Shown here: piece by piece, positions 1 through 8,631 of the stretch
How the letters are laid out: every line of letters begins with the position of its first letter
Numbering within the stretch: position 1 is the first letter of the stretch
From: Pseudomonadota bacterium
GTDB taxonomy: Bacteria > Myxococcota_A > UBA9160 > SZUA-336
Length of the DNA stretch: 64,000 bases
Assembly: GCA_003247575.1 (NCBI GenBank)
Contig: QJZC01000033.1
Location: 60,550 to 124,549, forward strand
Reading direction: 5' to 3'
Program-made: the position numbers and the translations under genes
The notes under the pieces: generated by a model
Databases searched by the model: none
What the model was told of the DNA's origin: nothing
The model's input: the letters and a program-made list of their open reading frames with translations, nothing else

Positions 1-14
1 TGCGAGCCATCGCG

Positions 15-620
15 ATGGGGACGGGTATCGGGCGAGACGGGCTGAGCGTGGGCGTCGAGGCGCAGCTGGAGCGCTATCTGTCCGAGCTCGAGCGGTGGGG
101 ACGACGAGTCAACCTCGTGGGGTCTACGGATCGCGGCGCGCTGCAGCTCCACTTGCGCGACTCACTGGCGGCTGTTCCATTGATCGAACCGGGCGACTTG
201 ATCGTGGATCTGGGTTCTGGTGCGGGGCTGCCCGGGCTTCCGCTTGCGATCGCGCGAGGGGATGCCCGCTTCGTGCTCGTGGAAGCGCGGGAGCGTCGTG
301 TGCATTTTCTGCGGCATGTCGCGCGGACCCTGGGGCTGAGCTGTGAGGTGAGGAGGCAGCGGATCGAGGAGGGCCCACGTCGAGAAGGTGAGCGCTTCCG
401 AGTGGCGATGGCTCGCGCGGTGGGGCCGGTAGCTGAGGTCGCTCGTCAGGCTCGAGGTTGGGTGGACGAAGCGGGGGAGGTCTGGATCTGGACACGTGAA
501 GATCCAGAGGCATGCGGGGTTCGCGAGGGTATCCGTGTCCCGATCGACCCCGGATCCGCTCGGGGACACGTTCTGCGTATCCCTGCGCACGCAATTCCCC
601 GTGGAACACTTACCGACTAG
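15..620 (+). CDS. rsmG: 16S rRNA (guanine-527-N7)-methyltransferase RsmG
   Basis: This enzyme methylates G527 of 16S rRNA using S-adenosylmethionine. The protein has 201 residues. The SAM-binding loop VDLGSGAGLPGLPLAI lies around residues 63-78, after the family's RWGRRVNLVGS and HLRDSL stretches, and length and order match the RsmG (GidB) family. ATG at 15 gives a slightly short N-terminus, and the frame is open to the window edge, so a start before base 1 is possible. A parS-like site lies in its last codons. RsmG next to parA-parB is a common bacterial arrangement. Confidence 0.93.
   Translation: MGTGIGRDGLSVGVEAQLERYLSELERWGRRVNLVGSTDRGALQLHLRDSLAAVPLIEPGDLIVDLGSGAGLPGLPLAIARGDARFVLVEARERRVHFLRHVARTLGLSCEVRRQRIEEGPRREGERFRVAMARAVGPVAEVARQARGWVDEAGEVWIWTREDPEACGVREGIRVPIDPGSARGHVLRIPAHAIPRGTLTD
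593..608. promoter_or_regulatory. parS-like ParB-binding site 1
   Basis: The 16-mer matches the consensus TGTTCCACGTGGAACA at 13 of 16 positions. The inner 12 bases match TTCCACGTGGAA at 11 of 12, and the right half-site is perfect. It sits in the last codons of rsmG, 2.3 kb from parA-parB, where parS sites are commonly found. Together with a second site sharing the same right half just before parA, this looks like the centromere of the ParABS system. ParB binding itself is inferred. Confidence 0.65.
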
Positions 621-1401
621 ATCGGTCTGCGGCTTCGGTCGCACGCGCTAGGCGGGGTCTCGCGACTCCTGACTTCGACGGGACCTCCTGGAACGCGAAT
701 CTTCGGACTCGCAGGCAGGAAGTCCGCCTAGCGTCCATGCAGCTCGGCCGGATCGAGCGATCTGCACGCTCTGCGTTGCGCAGCTCGTTCCGCCATCCGC
801 ACGTGCAGGAGATATGCGCCGGGGACGTCTGAGCCTCCTTTGGAATAGCGTCCATTCTTCCGCCTCGAGCGTACCGTCGCTTGAGAGCTGCACGGGGTTG
901 TCGGTAGAGCGCAGCGGGGGGGGGGGTACGATTTGTCGAGGGAGCACGACGCCGCCAGCGGGGCCAGGTAGGGGCCAGGTCGCGCTTGTTCCGTACGCGC
1001 TACGGCTTTGTCCTGAGTCAGAAGTTCGTTCCCATCATCGCGACGGACCCGCTCCCGCTCGCCGCGTTCGGCTCTCTCGCCGAAGCTACCGATACGCCTC
1101 GCTCACACGCCTGGTGAGCCCGGCGTCTCCATCGCGAAATCGGGTCGGAGCTTCCAACTCGGGACCCTAGCAGCGCGTTGAAGAACCCTCTCCCTTGGCC
1201 AGATGGCCCCTGCCCACCGAGATCAAGGCGGGAAAGTCCAGCTCCATCGGGGGGATAGGGCAAGGATTCGGAACGCGGAGGTCGGGCCCAGTGGCGCGTT
1301 GACTGCGTACGGAGCTAGTCAACGCGTTGCCGGAGCCGAGAGGCGCGGGTTTGCTGTGTCGCCTCGGTCGTTCGAGGCCCACCCTGTGAGGGATCACTGA
1401 C

Positions 1402-1567
1402 CTAGTTTGGTGCATCCGCAATAAGCGGCGTTTCCAGTCGATGCTGCGCGCCGCTCGCAAGGCGCGGGACTGAGGCGAATCGGTAGATTCGTCGAGGAAG
1501 CGCAACGCAGCGAGCGGGGCTGCGGCGCCCGCGCGAAATGCCGCTCATTGCGGATGCACCAAACTAG
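1402..1567. mobile_element. MITE-like element with 27-33 bp terminal inverted repeats
   Basis: The arms at 1402-1428 and 1541-1567 are inverted repeats with one mismatch over 27 bases, and weaker pairing runs on to about 33 bases. Both ends are CTAG. This fits the IS630/Tc1 habit of inserting at CTAG and duplicating TA; removing the element leaves GAC-CTAG-ATG. The roughly 100-base core has no coding capacity but has internal hairpins: CGCGCC/GGCGCG, and GAATC-GGTA-GATTC near 1478-1491. A nonautonomous IS630-type element is the best reading; a structured RNA or extragenic palindrome is the alternative. Confidence 0.6.
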
Positions 1568-1758
1568 ATGCGCCTCAAAACACACGTGTCTTCGCGCCCG
1601 TCGACCTTGGCTCCGAGCCAGCTGGCGCTAGACACTCGGCTCTTGCGGAGTAGAGCGGTCGGCAGTCGTAGCCGTAGCCAAAGTCGGGGACTCCCATGAT
1701 CCTTCGCACTAGCGGCTCTCGGCTCCGGCGAGTGGGATCCTGAGCGGGATTCTGGAAG

Positions 1759-1774
1759 GGTGCCACGTGGATCC
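1759..1774. promoter_or_regulatory. possible parS-like site 2
   Basis: The central CCACGTGGA is intact, and 12 of 16 positions match TGTTCCACGTGGAACA. It lies between the two better sites. A perfect 8-base palindrome can occur by chance in a GC-rich genome, so this site is weaker evidence than the other two. Confidence 0.3.
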
Positions 1775-2753
1775 CAGCTACGCGCCTTGGGAGCTCGCCA
1801 ATGAGCCAGCTGAGGTATCCTGGCTCCGGGATCACCGCGATCTGGCGCAGCGCCGCATCTCACTGCTTTGAGTCCTGCTCATCGAGGGATCTACGGCTTT
1901 AGGCAGGTCGCAGATTCAGGAAGCGGGGCGCTGAGGCAAGGAGACTTGCCGCAAAGTTGGGCGCAACAGGATGGTTTCCGCCGCGGAGAGCGCGGCGCTC
2001 CGTGGCCGCAGCCGGCAAGACGGTGATCACCGCGCACAGCGCAGCTCGCTATCTTGGAACGGGGCTGCCAGAAGCCCTGCACTCTCCGACTGATCGGAGT
2101 CTCTGAGACTTTTTGGGAGGAAAGTCGGCCCAGCAGGCATCGCGAGGGTCATCTCGCATCCCAAACTCGTCTGGAATGCCAACTCCAATCGGACTCGCAG
2201 TCCCCAGTCGCACTCGCACGCGCCAATTCCGCATGCCCAATCTCTAGGTCAGCGTGCTGGCAACGTATCCGAAGCCTACCGCGCCGTGAGGCGGGCCCTG
2301 GGATCAGGTTCCGAGCTGCCCCGTTGGCTCTGAGTGCTTCCCAAGGCCGAGCCAAGCTCTCCGACTCACGAAATGGATCGGGGGGGGCGTGGGTTTGCGC
2401 CGTCGCGCCTCAACCAGACAGACAGCTGTCTCGAGTCGGCCTTGGAAGCCGTGCACGCTGTGCAGCCGATGTTCGTCTCCACGCGCGTCTTCACGCGATG
2501 CTCTGGCTGTGCCGCCCTACGTCGAAGCAAGGCTGTCGCTCGGCCCCTCGGTTGTTGATGGAGTCCGGCCTTGTGCTGGTTCCACGAATCCAGAGGTTGG
2601 CCCATGGAGTGGAGCCTGCGCGCGCGTCCCGCTCCGCGCAGCCCGATTTCGACTGGTCTCGGGGAGCGAGCCGGCTGCGCCGCAACCCAGCTGCGGATTG
2701 CGCCGTGAAGCCGCCCAGATCGGGCTCATCATCGAGGTACATCAACCGAAGGC

Positions 2754-2769
2754 AGTTGCCCGTGGAACA
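2754..2769. promoter_or_regulatory. parS-like ParB-binding site 3
   Basis: This 16-mer matches TGTTCCACGTGGAACA at 13 of 16 positions, with a perfect right half CGTGGAACA. It shares the string CCCGTGGAACACT with the site at the end of rsmG, so the two are likely diverged copies. It ends about 105 bases before the parA start, close enough for spreading ParB to affect parA transcription. Confidence 0.6.
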
Positions 2770-2874
2770 CTACCAGCACCCACCGGATTTCATTCGAGCG
2801 AATCTCGCGGTAGACTCTGTGCGACTTCGGATCGTCCGAGCCTGCACAGCCTCCCTGCTCAGGACGAGCCAGCC

Positions 2875-3666
2875 GTGGGGGATGTTTTGGCTCGGGTTAT
2901 CGCGATCTGCAACCAAAAGGGTGGGGTCGGGAAGACGACCACTTCCGTCAATCTGGCGGCCTCACTCGCAGCTGCCAATTGCGAAACTCTGCTGATCGAC
3001 CTCGACCCGCAGGCGAACGCGACCTCGAGCCTCGGCTTCTTGCCGGCAGAGGTCGAGGGCGAGATCTACGATGCCTTGTGCGGCGAACGTGACCTTCCAG
3101 GCCTGTTCCTCGAGACGGCCCTGCCCCAGCTGCGCCTCGTTCCAGCCACTACAGAGCTCGTGGGCGCGGAGCTCGAGCTCGCGAACTCGGCCGACCGAGA
3201 ACGTGCACTCGAGCGCTGCATCGACAAGGTCCGTCCTGATTTTCAGGTCATCCTGATCGATTCGCCTCCCTCTCTCGGGATCCTAACGATCAATGCTCTG
3301 ACCGCCGCTGATTCTGTGTTGATTCCCCTTCAGTGTGAGTACATGGCACTCGAGGGACTCGCCTCGCTCCAGCGCACCGTCGAGCTCGTCAGGAGCAGCC
3401 TCAATCCGAAGCTGATCTACGAGGGGATCCTGCTGACGATGTATGACGGCCGCAACAACCTCTGCACTCAGGTTGCCGCGGAGGCCCGGGAGCACTTGCC
3501 CGAGCTGGTCTTCGAGACGGTGATCCCAAGGAATGTTCGTCTATCCGAGGCGCCGAGCCACGGTCAGCCTGCCCTTCTCTACGACCTGAGCTCGAAGGGA
3601 GCGCTCAGCTATCTCGAGCTCGCCAACGAGCTCCTCGCGAGGATCCAGCCCAATGGGAACACGTAA
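2875..3666 (+). CDS. parA: chromosome-partitioning ATPase ParA (Soj)
   Basis: This Walker-type ATPase moves ParB-parS complexes by ATP-dependent binding to the nucleoid. The deviant Walker A KGGVGKTT is at residues 15-22, the DLDPQANAT region follows near residue 45, and IDSPPSLG is near 126. The 263-residue length is normal. The frame is open far upstream, but homology begins at RVIAICNQKGG. GTG 2875 is chosen because AGGACGAG lies about seven bases before it; TTG 2887, giving MARVIAICNQ, is a good alternative. The 3' end overlaps parB by 14 bases, so the two are translationally coupled. Confidence 0.95.
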   Translation: MGDVLARVIAICNQKGGVGKTTTSVNLAASLAAANCETLLIDLDPQANATSSLGFLPAEVEGEIYDALCGERDLPGLFLETALPQLRLVPATTELVGAELELANSADRERALERCIDKVRPDFQVILIDSPPSLGILTINALTAADSVLIPLQCEYMALEGLASLQRTVELVRSSLNPKLIYEGILLTMYDGRNNLCTQVAAEAREHLPELVFETVIPRNVRLSEAPSHGQPALLYDLSSKGALSYLELANELLARIQPNGNT

Positions 3667-4555
3667 AGCTCTCGGGCGCGGCCTATCCGCGCTCATCCCG
3701 GGTGCCCCGACGGCAAGCCGTCCAGGCGCCCCTGCGGGGCCTCCACCGGCGGATGTCGAGGCCGATTCCGCACCGCTCTATATCGCCATCTCCAAGATCG
3801 CACCGAACCCAAATCAGCCCCGGCGCGTGTTTCGCGAGGAAGAGCTGGCGAGCCTAGCGGCCTCCATCCGCGAGCAGGGAATTCTGCAGCCACTGGTCGT
3901 GCGTCGAAGGCAGGATGGATACGAGCTGATCATCGGCGAGCGCCGCTGGCGAGCCTCTCAGCTCGTGGGTCTCGACGAGGTGCCTGCGGTCATCCTGGAC
4001 GCAACCGATCGCGCCGTTGTCGAGATGGCGCTGGTCGAGAACGTGCAGCGGGCCGAACTCAACGCCATCGAGCTGGCGTCGGCCTTCCAGGTCCTGATCC
4101 ACGACGAGGGGATGACACAAGAAGAGGTCGGCCGGCGCGTCGGCCTGGAGCGTTCCAGCATCGCCAATCATCTGCGTCTGCTCGAACTTCCGGCCGAGAT
4201 CCAGCAGGATGTCGTCGACGGTAGGCTTGCGATGGGGCACGCGAAGGCGATTCTCCAGGCGCCTGAGCCCGACCGCATTCGGGTGCGCGATCAGGTCGTG
4301 CGGCAGGCCCTCTCTGTGCGCGCGACCGAGGAGCTGGCACGACGCGTTGCGTCAAGCGACGCGTCAGACAAACCTGCCCGAAGTGGTCCCACGCGCGATG
4401 TCTTCCTGGTGGATTTGGAGGATCAGCTCCGGCGTGCGCTCCAAACCAAGGTCCGTATCGTGGGACGACGCGGAAAGGGACGCATCGAACTGCACTACTT
4501 TGGCGACGCGGAGCTCGATCGGCTGACCGAGAAGCTCCTTGGAGGATCCCTGTGA
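3653..4555 (+). CDS. parB: chromosome-partitioning protein ParB (Spo0J)
   Basis: ParB binds parS, loads as a CTP-dependent clamp and works with ParA in origin segregation. The 300-residue protein starts with the conserved KALGRGLSALIP stretch. The CTP-binding motifs are visible: GERRWRA at 95-101 and ENVQRAELN at 129-137. The helix-turn-helix follows at about 153-175 and the dimerization domain fills the last 60 residues. The start lies inside the parA 3' end, and the stop TGA overlaps the bactofilin GTG. The likely parS sites lie 0.9-3 kb upstream. Confidence 0.96.
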   Translation: MGTRKALGRGLSALIPGAPTASRPGAPAGPPPADVEADSAPLYIAISKIAPNPNQPRRVFREEELASLAASIREQGILQPLVVRRRQDGYELIIGERRWRASQLVGLDEVPAVILDATDRAVVEMALVENVQRAELNAIELASAFQVLIHDEGMTQEEVGRRVGLERSSIANHLRLLELPAEIQQDVVDGRLAMGHAKAILQAPEPDRIRVRDQVVRQALSVRATEELARRVASSDASDKPARSGPTRDVFLVDLEDQLRRALQTKVRIVGRRGKGRIELHYFGDAELDRLTEKLLGGSL

Positions 4556-5103
4556 GCGAGAGAGCACAGACGTTTCTAGACAAGGGGACGCGCTTCGAGG
4601 GACGCATTTTGGTGACTGGTGTGGTGCGTCTAGACGGCTATTTCAAGGGCGATGGCCAGGCCCAAGGCACCCTCGTCGTGGGGGAGTCCGGCGAGGTCGA
4701 AGCCGAGCTCGAAGTCGACAAGTTCGTGGTTCACGGTCTCTTCTCTGGAAATGTCTTCGCCAAGGAGCGTGTCGAAGTAGGCCCGACCGGCCGCGTGCGC
4801 GGCAGCATCACGACGCCGATTCTCCAGGTGCAGGACGGTGCTCAGATTACTGCCAGCATTCACATGGGGGAGCAGGCGCGCCAGCGCCCTGTGCCCTCTA
4901 CTTCAGCGAGCCCCACCAGCGGCGAGTCCAGCCCCGTCCTCGTCTCGAAATCTACGAGTCCCGTGCAAGCCGGAAAGGAGCCTGTAGCTCCGCCACAGGC
5001 GAAGTCTGGTCCCCCCGACCGTGCAGGTTCCACCCCGGGAACCACGTCTGAGGGCGAAGCGAGTGGCGCTGGCGAACGCTCGCGAACACCGAAACGCCGC
5101 TGA
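4552..5103 (+). CDS. bactofilin family cytoskeletal protein
   Basis: Bactofilins polymerize without nucleotide into beta-helical filaments, and in myxobacteria one scaffolds ParABS at the cell poles. Residues about 8-105 carry the repeating beta-helix pattern with periodic Gly and hydrophobic residues (GVVRLDGYFKGD, GESGEVEAELEV). The tail, 106-183, is rich in Ser, Thr, Pro and charge and is probably disordered. GTG 4552 overlaps the parB stop by four bases, so parA-parB-bactofilin are coupled, suggesting a role in placing the partition apparatus. That role is inferred from context. Confidence 0.93.
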   Translation: MSERAQTFLDKGTRFEGRILVTGVVRLDGYFKGDGQAQGTLVVGESGEVEAELEVDKFVVHGLFSGNVFAKERVEVGPTGRVRGSITTPILQVQDGAQITASIHMGEQARQRPVPSTSASPTSGESSPVLVSKSTSPVQAGKEPVAPPQAKSGPPDRAGSTPGTTSEGEASGAGERSRTPKRR

Positions 5104-5125
5104 TCCGAGCGCACGTGTGCACGAG

Positions 5126-5146
5126 TTCCGGCGAGAGCCGCCGGAA
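5126..5146. terminator. hairpin after bactofilin gene
   Basis: A perfect 8-bp stem, TTCCGGCG and CGCCGGAA, encloses a five-base loop 23 bases after the bactofilin stop. No T tract follows, so it is either a weak terminator or an mRNA 3' stabilizer separating the par unit from the atp cluster. Confidence 0.45.
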
Positions 5147-5171
5147 TCGTACGCAACTGCGCCATCTGCGA

Positions 5172-5199
5172 TTGACTTGCAACCGGTCTTTGCAATACT
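5172..5199 (+). promoter_or_regulatory. candidate promoter of the atp cluster
   Basis: TTGACT at 5172-5177 is followed, after a 16-base spacer, by AATACT at 5194-5199 (5/6 and 4/6 to the sigma-70 consensus). The spacer includes an imperfect TGCAA/TTGCA dyad. It lies in the 258-base gap after bactofilin, about 160 bases before the first atp start. It is predicted by eye only. Confidence 0.4.
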
Positions 5200-5361
5200 G
5201 CGGCCGCGCGGGATCGCTGCCACAGCGAGTGCACCTGCTCCATCCTTCGCCGCACTGCTCGCTCCGCGGTGCGCGCCGAGCGAGCTGCGACTCGTGCGAA
5301 GTAGTCCCAATGGTGATCTTCTGCGCTAGCTCCGAGCTAGCGCACAGCTGCGGAGACCAGC

Positions 5362-5913
5362 GTGCCACTACGCCTAGCCAGGGAAACTCAGCCGCTCTCC
5401 AGTTTCGCGAGTCTCATCTCGCTGGCGCTGCTGTGCTGCATCGTCTTCAGCTTCGCCTCCGAGGCAAACGCCTCCGAGGGGCTCAATCTGGCACCCAGCC
5501 CGATCCCTCTCGCGATCAACTTCATCACGCTGCTGATCTTGATCTACCCGGTAAAGCGCTGGTTGCTGCAGCCGCTCGTGCGGGTCCTGATCGAGCGCGA
5601 GCAGCGGACGCTTGGCGCGGAAGTTCGCTCATCCGAGCTTCGGGACAACGCCGGGAGTCTTGCCGAGCAGGTCGAAACGCGGCTGCGTGAGGCGCGCCTG
5701 GCAGCGCAGCAAGCTCGAGCAGAGATCGTCGCTACGGGCGAGTCGCACGAACGCCAACTGCTCGAGCAGGCCCGCTCTGAAGCGGCGCAGCGGGTCGCCG
5801 CGATTCGCGCGACCTTGGCCGAGGAACTCGACGCCGCACGCACGCAGCTGGAAGCGCAGGGACAAGCACTCGCAAACGTCGCAGCGAGCCAGCTCTTGGG
5901 GAGGTCGCTATGA
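5362..5913 (+). CDS. ATP synthase F0 subunit b' (peripheral stalk)
   Basis: This is one of two b-type stalk subunits linking F0 to F1. The 183-residue protein has a signal-like hydrophobic stretch at about 13-37, a membrane segment at about 47-63 (IPLAINFITLLILIYPV), and then a long Glu/Ala/Gln/Arg-rich coiled coil to the end. The stop overlaps the ATG of the next b subunit, so the two are probably made together as a b/b' heterodimer, as in many Deltaproteobacteria. The order of b' and b is by analogy with related clusters. The hydrophobic N-terminal extension may be cleaved. Confidence 0.88.
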   Translation: MPLRLARETQPLSSFASLISLALLCCIVFSFASEANASEGLNLAPSPIPLAINFITLLILIYPVKRWLLQPLVRVLIEREQRTLGAEVRSSELRDNAGSLAEQVETRLREARLAAQQARAEIVATGESHERQLLEQARSEAAQRVAAIRATLAEELDAARTQLEAQGQALANVAASQLLGRSL

Positions 5914-6530
5914 ACCCTGCAGGGTGTGCGCGCCGAGCGTACCTTCTTCAGTGGACCGCCTTCGTGGCTATCGGCGTCTGCCTGGCGAGTATGGCTGCGC
6001 CCTCGATCGCGATGGCTGCGGGCGGTGGCAGTGCGGAACACGCAGGCGAAGCGCTGAAGGTGCTGGGCTTCGCGCTGCTCAACTTCGTGATTCTGATTTT
6101 CGTGCTGCGGCGCTACGCGTGGGACCCCATCAAGTTTTTCCTGATTCAGCGCAGTGAGAACATCCGCCACGCGCTCGAGTCCTCGCAGGCGAAGCTCGCC
6201 GAGGCGGAAGCCGAGATCGACCGCCTGAATCAGCGGTTGGCCAAGCTCGGTGAAGAGAGCGATGCCCTCGTCGCGTCCTCCCGCCAGCAGGCAGAGCTCG
6301 AGCGGCAGCGCATGGAACAGCGCGCGACGCAGACTGCGGATCGCATTCGCAGTGATACGCAGCGGGTGATCGATGTCGAGATCCAGCGTGCGCGCCAGGC
6401 TCTGCGCGAAGAAGCCGTCGAGCTGGCCCAGGCGCTCGCGCGCGACCTGATTCGAGAGCAACTCACGGCTGCGGATGACGCGCGCTTGATCCATGAATTC
6501 ACCCAGCGCGTCGAAGGAGGTACCCATTGA
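5910..6530 (+). CDS. atpF: ATP synthase F0 subunit b
   Basis: This is the second peripheral-stalk subunit. Of 206 residues, about 12-37 form a signal-peptide-like segment, 48-66 the membrane anchor (LGFALLNFVILIFVL), and 75-190 a heptad-rich coiled coil. It overlaps the preceding b' gene by four bases and the following delta gene by four. An N-terminal extension before the anchor is common in delta-proteobacterial AtpF proteins. Confidence 0.92.
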   Translation: MNPAGCARRAYLLQWTAFVAIGVCLASMAAPSIAMAAGGGSAEHAGEALKVLGFALLNFVILIFVLRRYAWDPIKFFLIQRSENIRHALESSQAKLAEAEAEIDRLNQRLAKLGEESDALVASSRQQAELERQRMEQRATQTADRIRSDTQRVIDVEIQRARQALREEAVELAQALARDLIREQLTAADDARLIHEFTQRVEGGTH

Positions 6531-7078
6531 TCGGTCGTACCGTCCTCGCTCGTCGTTACGCGCGAGCTCTTTTCGACTTGGCACAGGAGGCTCAGGCCAC
6601 GGAGCGATGGCTCGCGGAGCTGACGGAGTTCACGCAGATGGCTCGCGACAATCCCGAGCTGGAACGCGTCCTGTTCACTCCGCTCTACCCGCGTGAAGAG
6701 CGACGCAAGGTGCTGCGCGAGCTTGCCCAGCGGCTCTCGCTGGCGCCCGAGTTGCGCTCGTTCCTTCTCATTCTCGTAGACGAGAACCGCACGGTGCTGC
6801 TTCCCTCCATTTGTGATGCCGTGCGCACTCTTTGGGATCGATCCATCGGACGTGTCGAAGCGGTCGTGTGCTCTGCCCGCCCTCTGACGCCCGAGCAAGA
6901 AGACAGCATCAGAAGCGCTCTCTCCGCGCGCATTTCGGCCGAGGTCAACCTGCGTACCGAGGTCGATCCGGAACTGATCGGGGGGGTGGTCGCCCGTGTC
7001 GGCGACCTCCTGTTTGACGGAAGTGTCAAAACGCAGCTCGCCTCGTTGGCGGATAGCCTGCGAAAGGGAGCCGTATGA
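6527..7078 (+). CDS. atpH: ATP synthase F1 subunit delta
   Basis: The delta subunit (OSCP) sits on top of F1 and binds the peripheral stalk. The 183-residue protein begins with the family's helical N-terminal signature, [12 protein letters not shown] at about residues 6-17, and ends with the conserved [20 protein letters not shown] near 147-166. The start is TTG 6527, supported by a strong GGAGG seven bases upstream and by overlap with the atpF stop. The stop overlaps the atpA ATG. Confidence 0.95.
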   Translation: MIGRTVLARRYARALFDLAQEAQATERWLAELTEFTQMARDNPELERVLFTPLYPREERRKVLRELAQRLSLAPELRSFLLILVDENRTVLLPSICDAVRTLWDRSIGRVEAVVCSARPLTPEQEDSIRSALSARISAEVNLRTEVDPELIGGVVARVGDLLFDGSVKTQLASLADSLRKGAV

Positions 7079-8613
7079 AGATCAACGCGGCAGAAATCAG
7101 CGACATCATTCGCCAGCAGATCAAGAACTACGACCGAGAGGTAGACGTCGCCGAGACTGGAACGGTGCTCTCGGTCGGAGACGGTATCGCGCGTGTCTAT
7201 GGACTCGATCAGGCGCTCTCCGGCGAGCTCGTGGAGTTCTCGAATGGGATCCAGGGACTGGTCCTGAATCTCGAGGCCGACAACGTCGGCGTCGCGATCA
7301 TGGGTGAGGATCTGCACATCCGAGAGGGCGACCTCGTGCGACGCACGGGTCAGATCCTCCAGGTTCCAGTGGGAGAAGGTCTCCTCGGACGCTTGGTGAA
7401 CGCACTCGGCGAGCCGATCGACGGCAAGGGTGCGGTCGAGGCGAGCGAGATGCGCCGGGTCGAGGTAAAGGCTCCGGGCATCGTCAAGCGTCAGCCGGTC
7501 ACGGAGCCGCTGCAGACCGGCATCAAGTCGATCGACTCGATGACGAACATCGGCCGTGGGCAGCGCGAGCTCATCATCGGGGACCGTCAGACTGGCAAGA
7601 CGGCGATCGCCATCGATACGATCTTGAATCAGCGCGATACGGGAGTCCGCTGCATCTATGTCGCCGTTGGACAGAAGCAGTCCACCGTCGCACACGTCGT
7701 CGAGAAGCTACGCGAGGAGGGAGCGCTCGAGTATACGACCGTGGTTGCGGCGTGCGCCTCCGATCCCGCACCGCTGCAGTTCATCGCCCCTTATACCGGC
7801 ACCGCGATTGGCGAGTGGTTTCGTGACAACGGTCAGCATGCGCTGATCGTGTACGACGATCTTTCGAAGCAGGCGACCGCCTATCGCCAGCTCGCTCTGC
7901 TCCTGCGCCGTCCTCCCGGACGCCAGGCTTATCCCGGCGACGTCTTCTATCTGCATTCACGGTTGCTCGAGCGCGCCGCCAAGATGAGCGATGCCGAAGG
8001 CGGGGGCAGCCTGACGGCGCTCCCTATCATCGAGACGCAGGAGGGTGACGTTTCGGACTACATCCCCACCAACGTCATCTCGATCACCGATGGCCAGATC
8101 TACCTGCAGAAGGATTTGTTCAACTCCGGACAACGCCCCGCCGTGGATCCTGGCATCTCGGTTTCGCGAGTAGGCGGTGCCGCTCAGGTCAAGGCCATGA
8201 AGCAGGTTGCGGGCGGTCTCCGATATTCACTCGCACAGTACCGCGAAGTCGAGGCCTTCTCCCAGTTCGGGAGCGACCTCGACCAGGCGACCCGAGATCA
8301 GCTCGCCAACGGCGAGCGCCTCACGATCATTCTGCGCCAGCCACAGTACAAGCCACTCTCGGTCGCCGAGCAGGTGGTGCAGCTCTTCGCGGCGACTCCG
8401 CAGGAAGGCGTAAGACCGTCCTGGGTGCGCAACGTTCCCGTCGACAAGGTACCGCGCTACGCCGAGGAGCTGCTCCAGTTTCTGCGCAGCCAGCATCCGT
8501 CGATCTTGGCCGGTATCGACGAGCGCAAGGAGCTGACCGCGGACCTGAAGGCGAGTCTGGAGAAGGCGCTCGACGAGTTTGCCAACGTCTTCCAGGCCGA
8601 GCCGTCGGCCTGA
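7075..8613 (+). CDS. atpA: ATP synthase F1 subunit alpha
   Basis: The alpha subunit forms the noncatalytic sites of the F1 hexamer. The 512-residue length is standard. The P-loop GDRQTGKT is near residues 170-177, and the arginine-finger region [13 protein letters not shown] is near 362-374. ATG 7075 overlaps the delta stop by four bases. No unusual residue stands out. Confidence 0.98.
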   Translation: MKINAAEISDIIRQQIKNYDREVDVAETGTVLSVGDGIARVYGLDQALSGELVEFSNGIQGLVLNLEADNVGVAIMGEDLHIREGDLVRRTGQILQVPVGEGLLGRLVNALGEPIDGKGAVEASEMRRVEVKAPGIVKRQPVTEPLQTGIKSIDSMTNIGRGQRELIIGDRQTGKTAIAIDTILNQRDTGVRCIYVAVGQKQSTVAHVVEKLREEGALEYTTVVAACASDPAPLQFIAPYTGTAIGEWFRDNGQHALIVYDDLSKQATAYRQLALLLRRPPGRQAYPGDVFYLHSRLLERAAKMSDAEGGGSLTALPIIETQEGDVSDYIPTNVISITDGQIYLQKDLFNSGQRPAVDPGISVSRVGGAAQVKAMKQVAGGLRYSLAQYREVEAFSQFGSDLDQATRDQLANGERLTIILRQPQYKPLSVAEQVVQLFAATPQEGVRPSWVRNVPVDKVPRYAEELLQFLRSQHPSILAGIDERKELTADLKASLEKALDEFANVFQAEPSA

Positions 8614-8631
8614 GTCGCGGAGACCCCCGAG

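Larger units (their letters stand above)
621..2874. other. gene-free interval between rsmG and parA
   Basis: I see no convincing gene in these 2.25 kb. The open frames are short or Arg/Ser/Pro-rich and resemble no family I know. The interval holds an 11-base G run (916-926), a MITE-like inverted-repeat element (1402-1567), a possible protein remnant on the minus strand (about 1577-1859), two parS-like sites (1759-1774, 2754-2769) and a small hairpin (2084-2099) that is followed, ten bases further on, by TTTTT. I saw no DnaA-box cluster or AT-rich block that would make it a clear replication origin. Confidence 0.6.

Noticed and set aside
916..926. Eleven-base G homopolymer as a phase-variable tract
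   Set aside because: No gene or promoter nearby would be affected by slippage; it is a simple run in non-coding DNA and possibly a sequencing-sensitive spot.
2084..2114. Intrinsic terminator from the CTCCGA/TCGGAG hairpin and the later TTTTT
   Set aside because: The stem is only 6 bp and the T run is ten bases away behind a second stem that cannot fold well; there is no gene to terminate.
621..2874. Replication origin (oriC) in the parS interval
   Set aside because: I found no TTATCCACA-type DnaA boxes in a cluster and no AT-rich block; parS proximity alone does not make an origin.
2054..2995. Long plus-strand frame running into parA in another frame
   Set aside because: Its translation is low-complexity and it continues across the ParA P-loop in the wrong frame.
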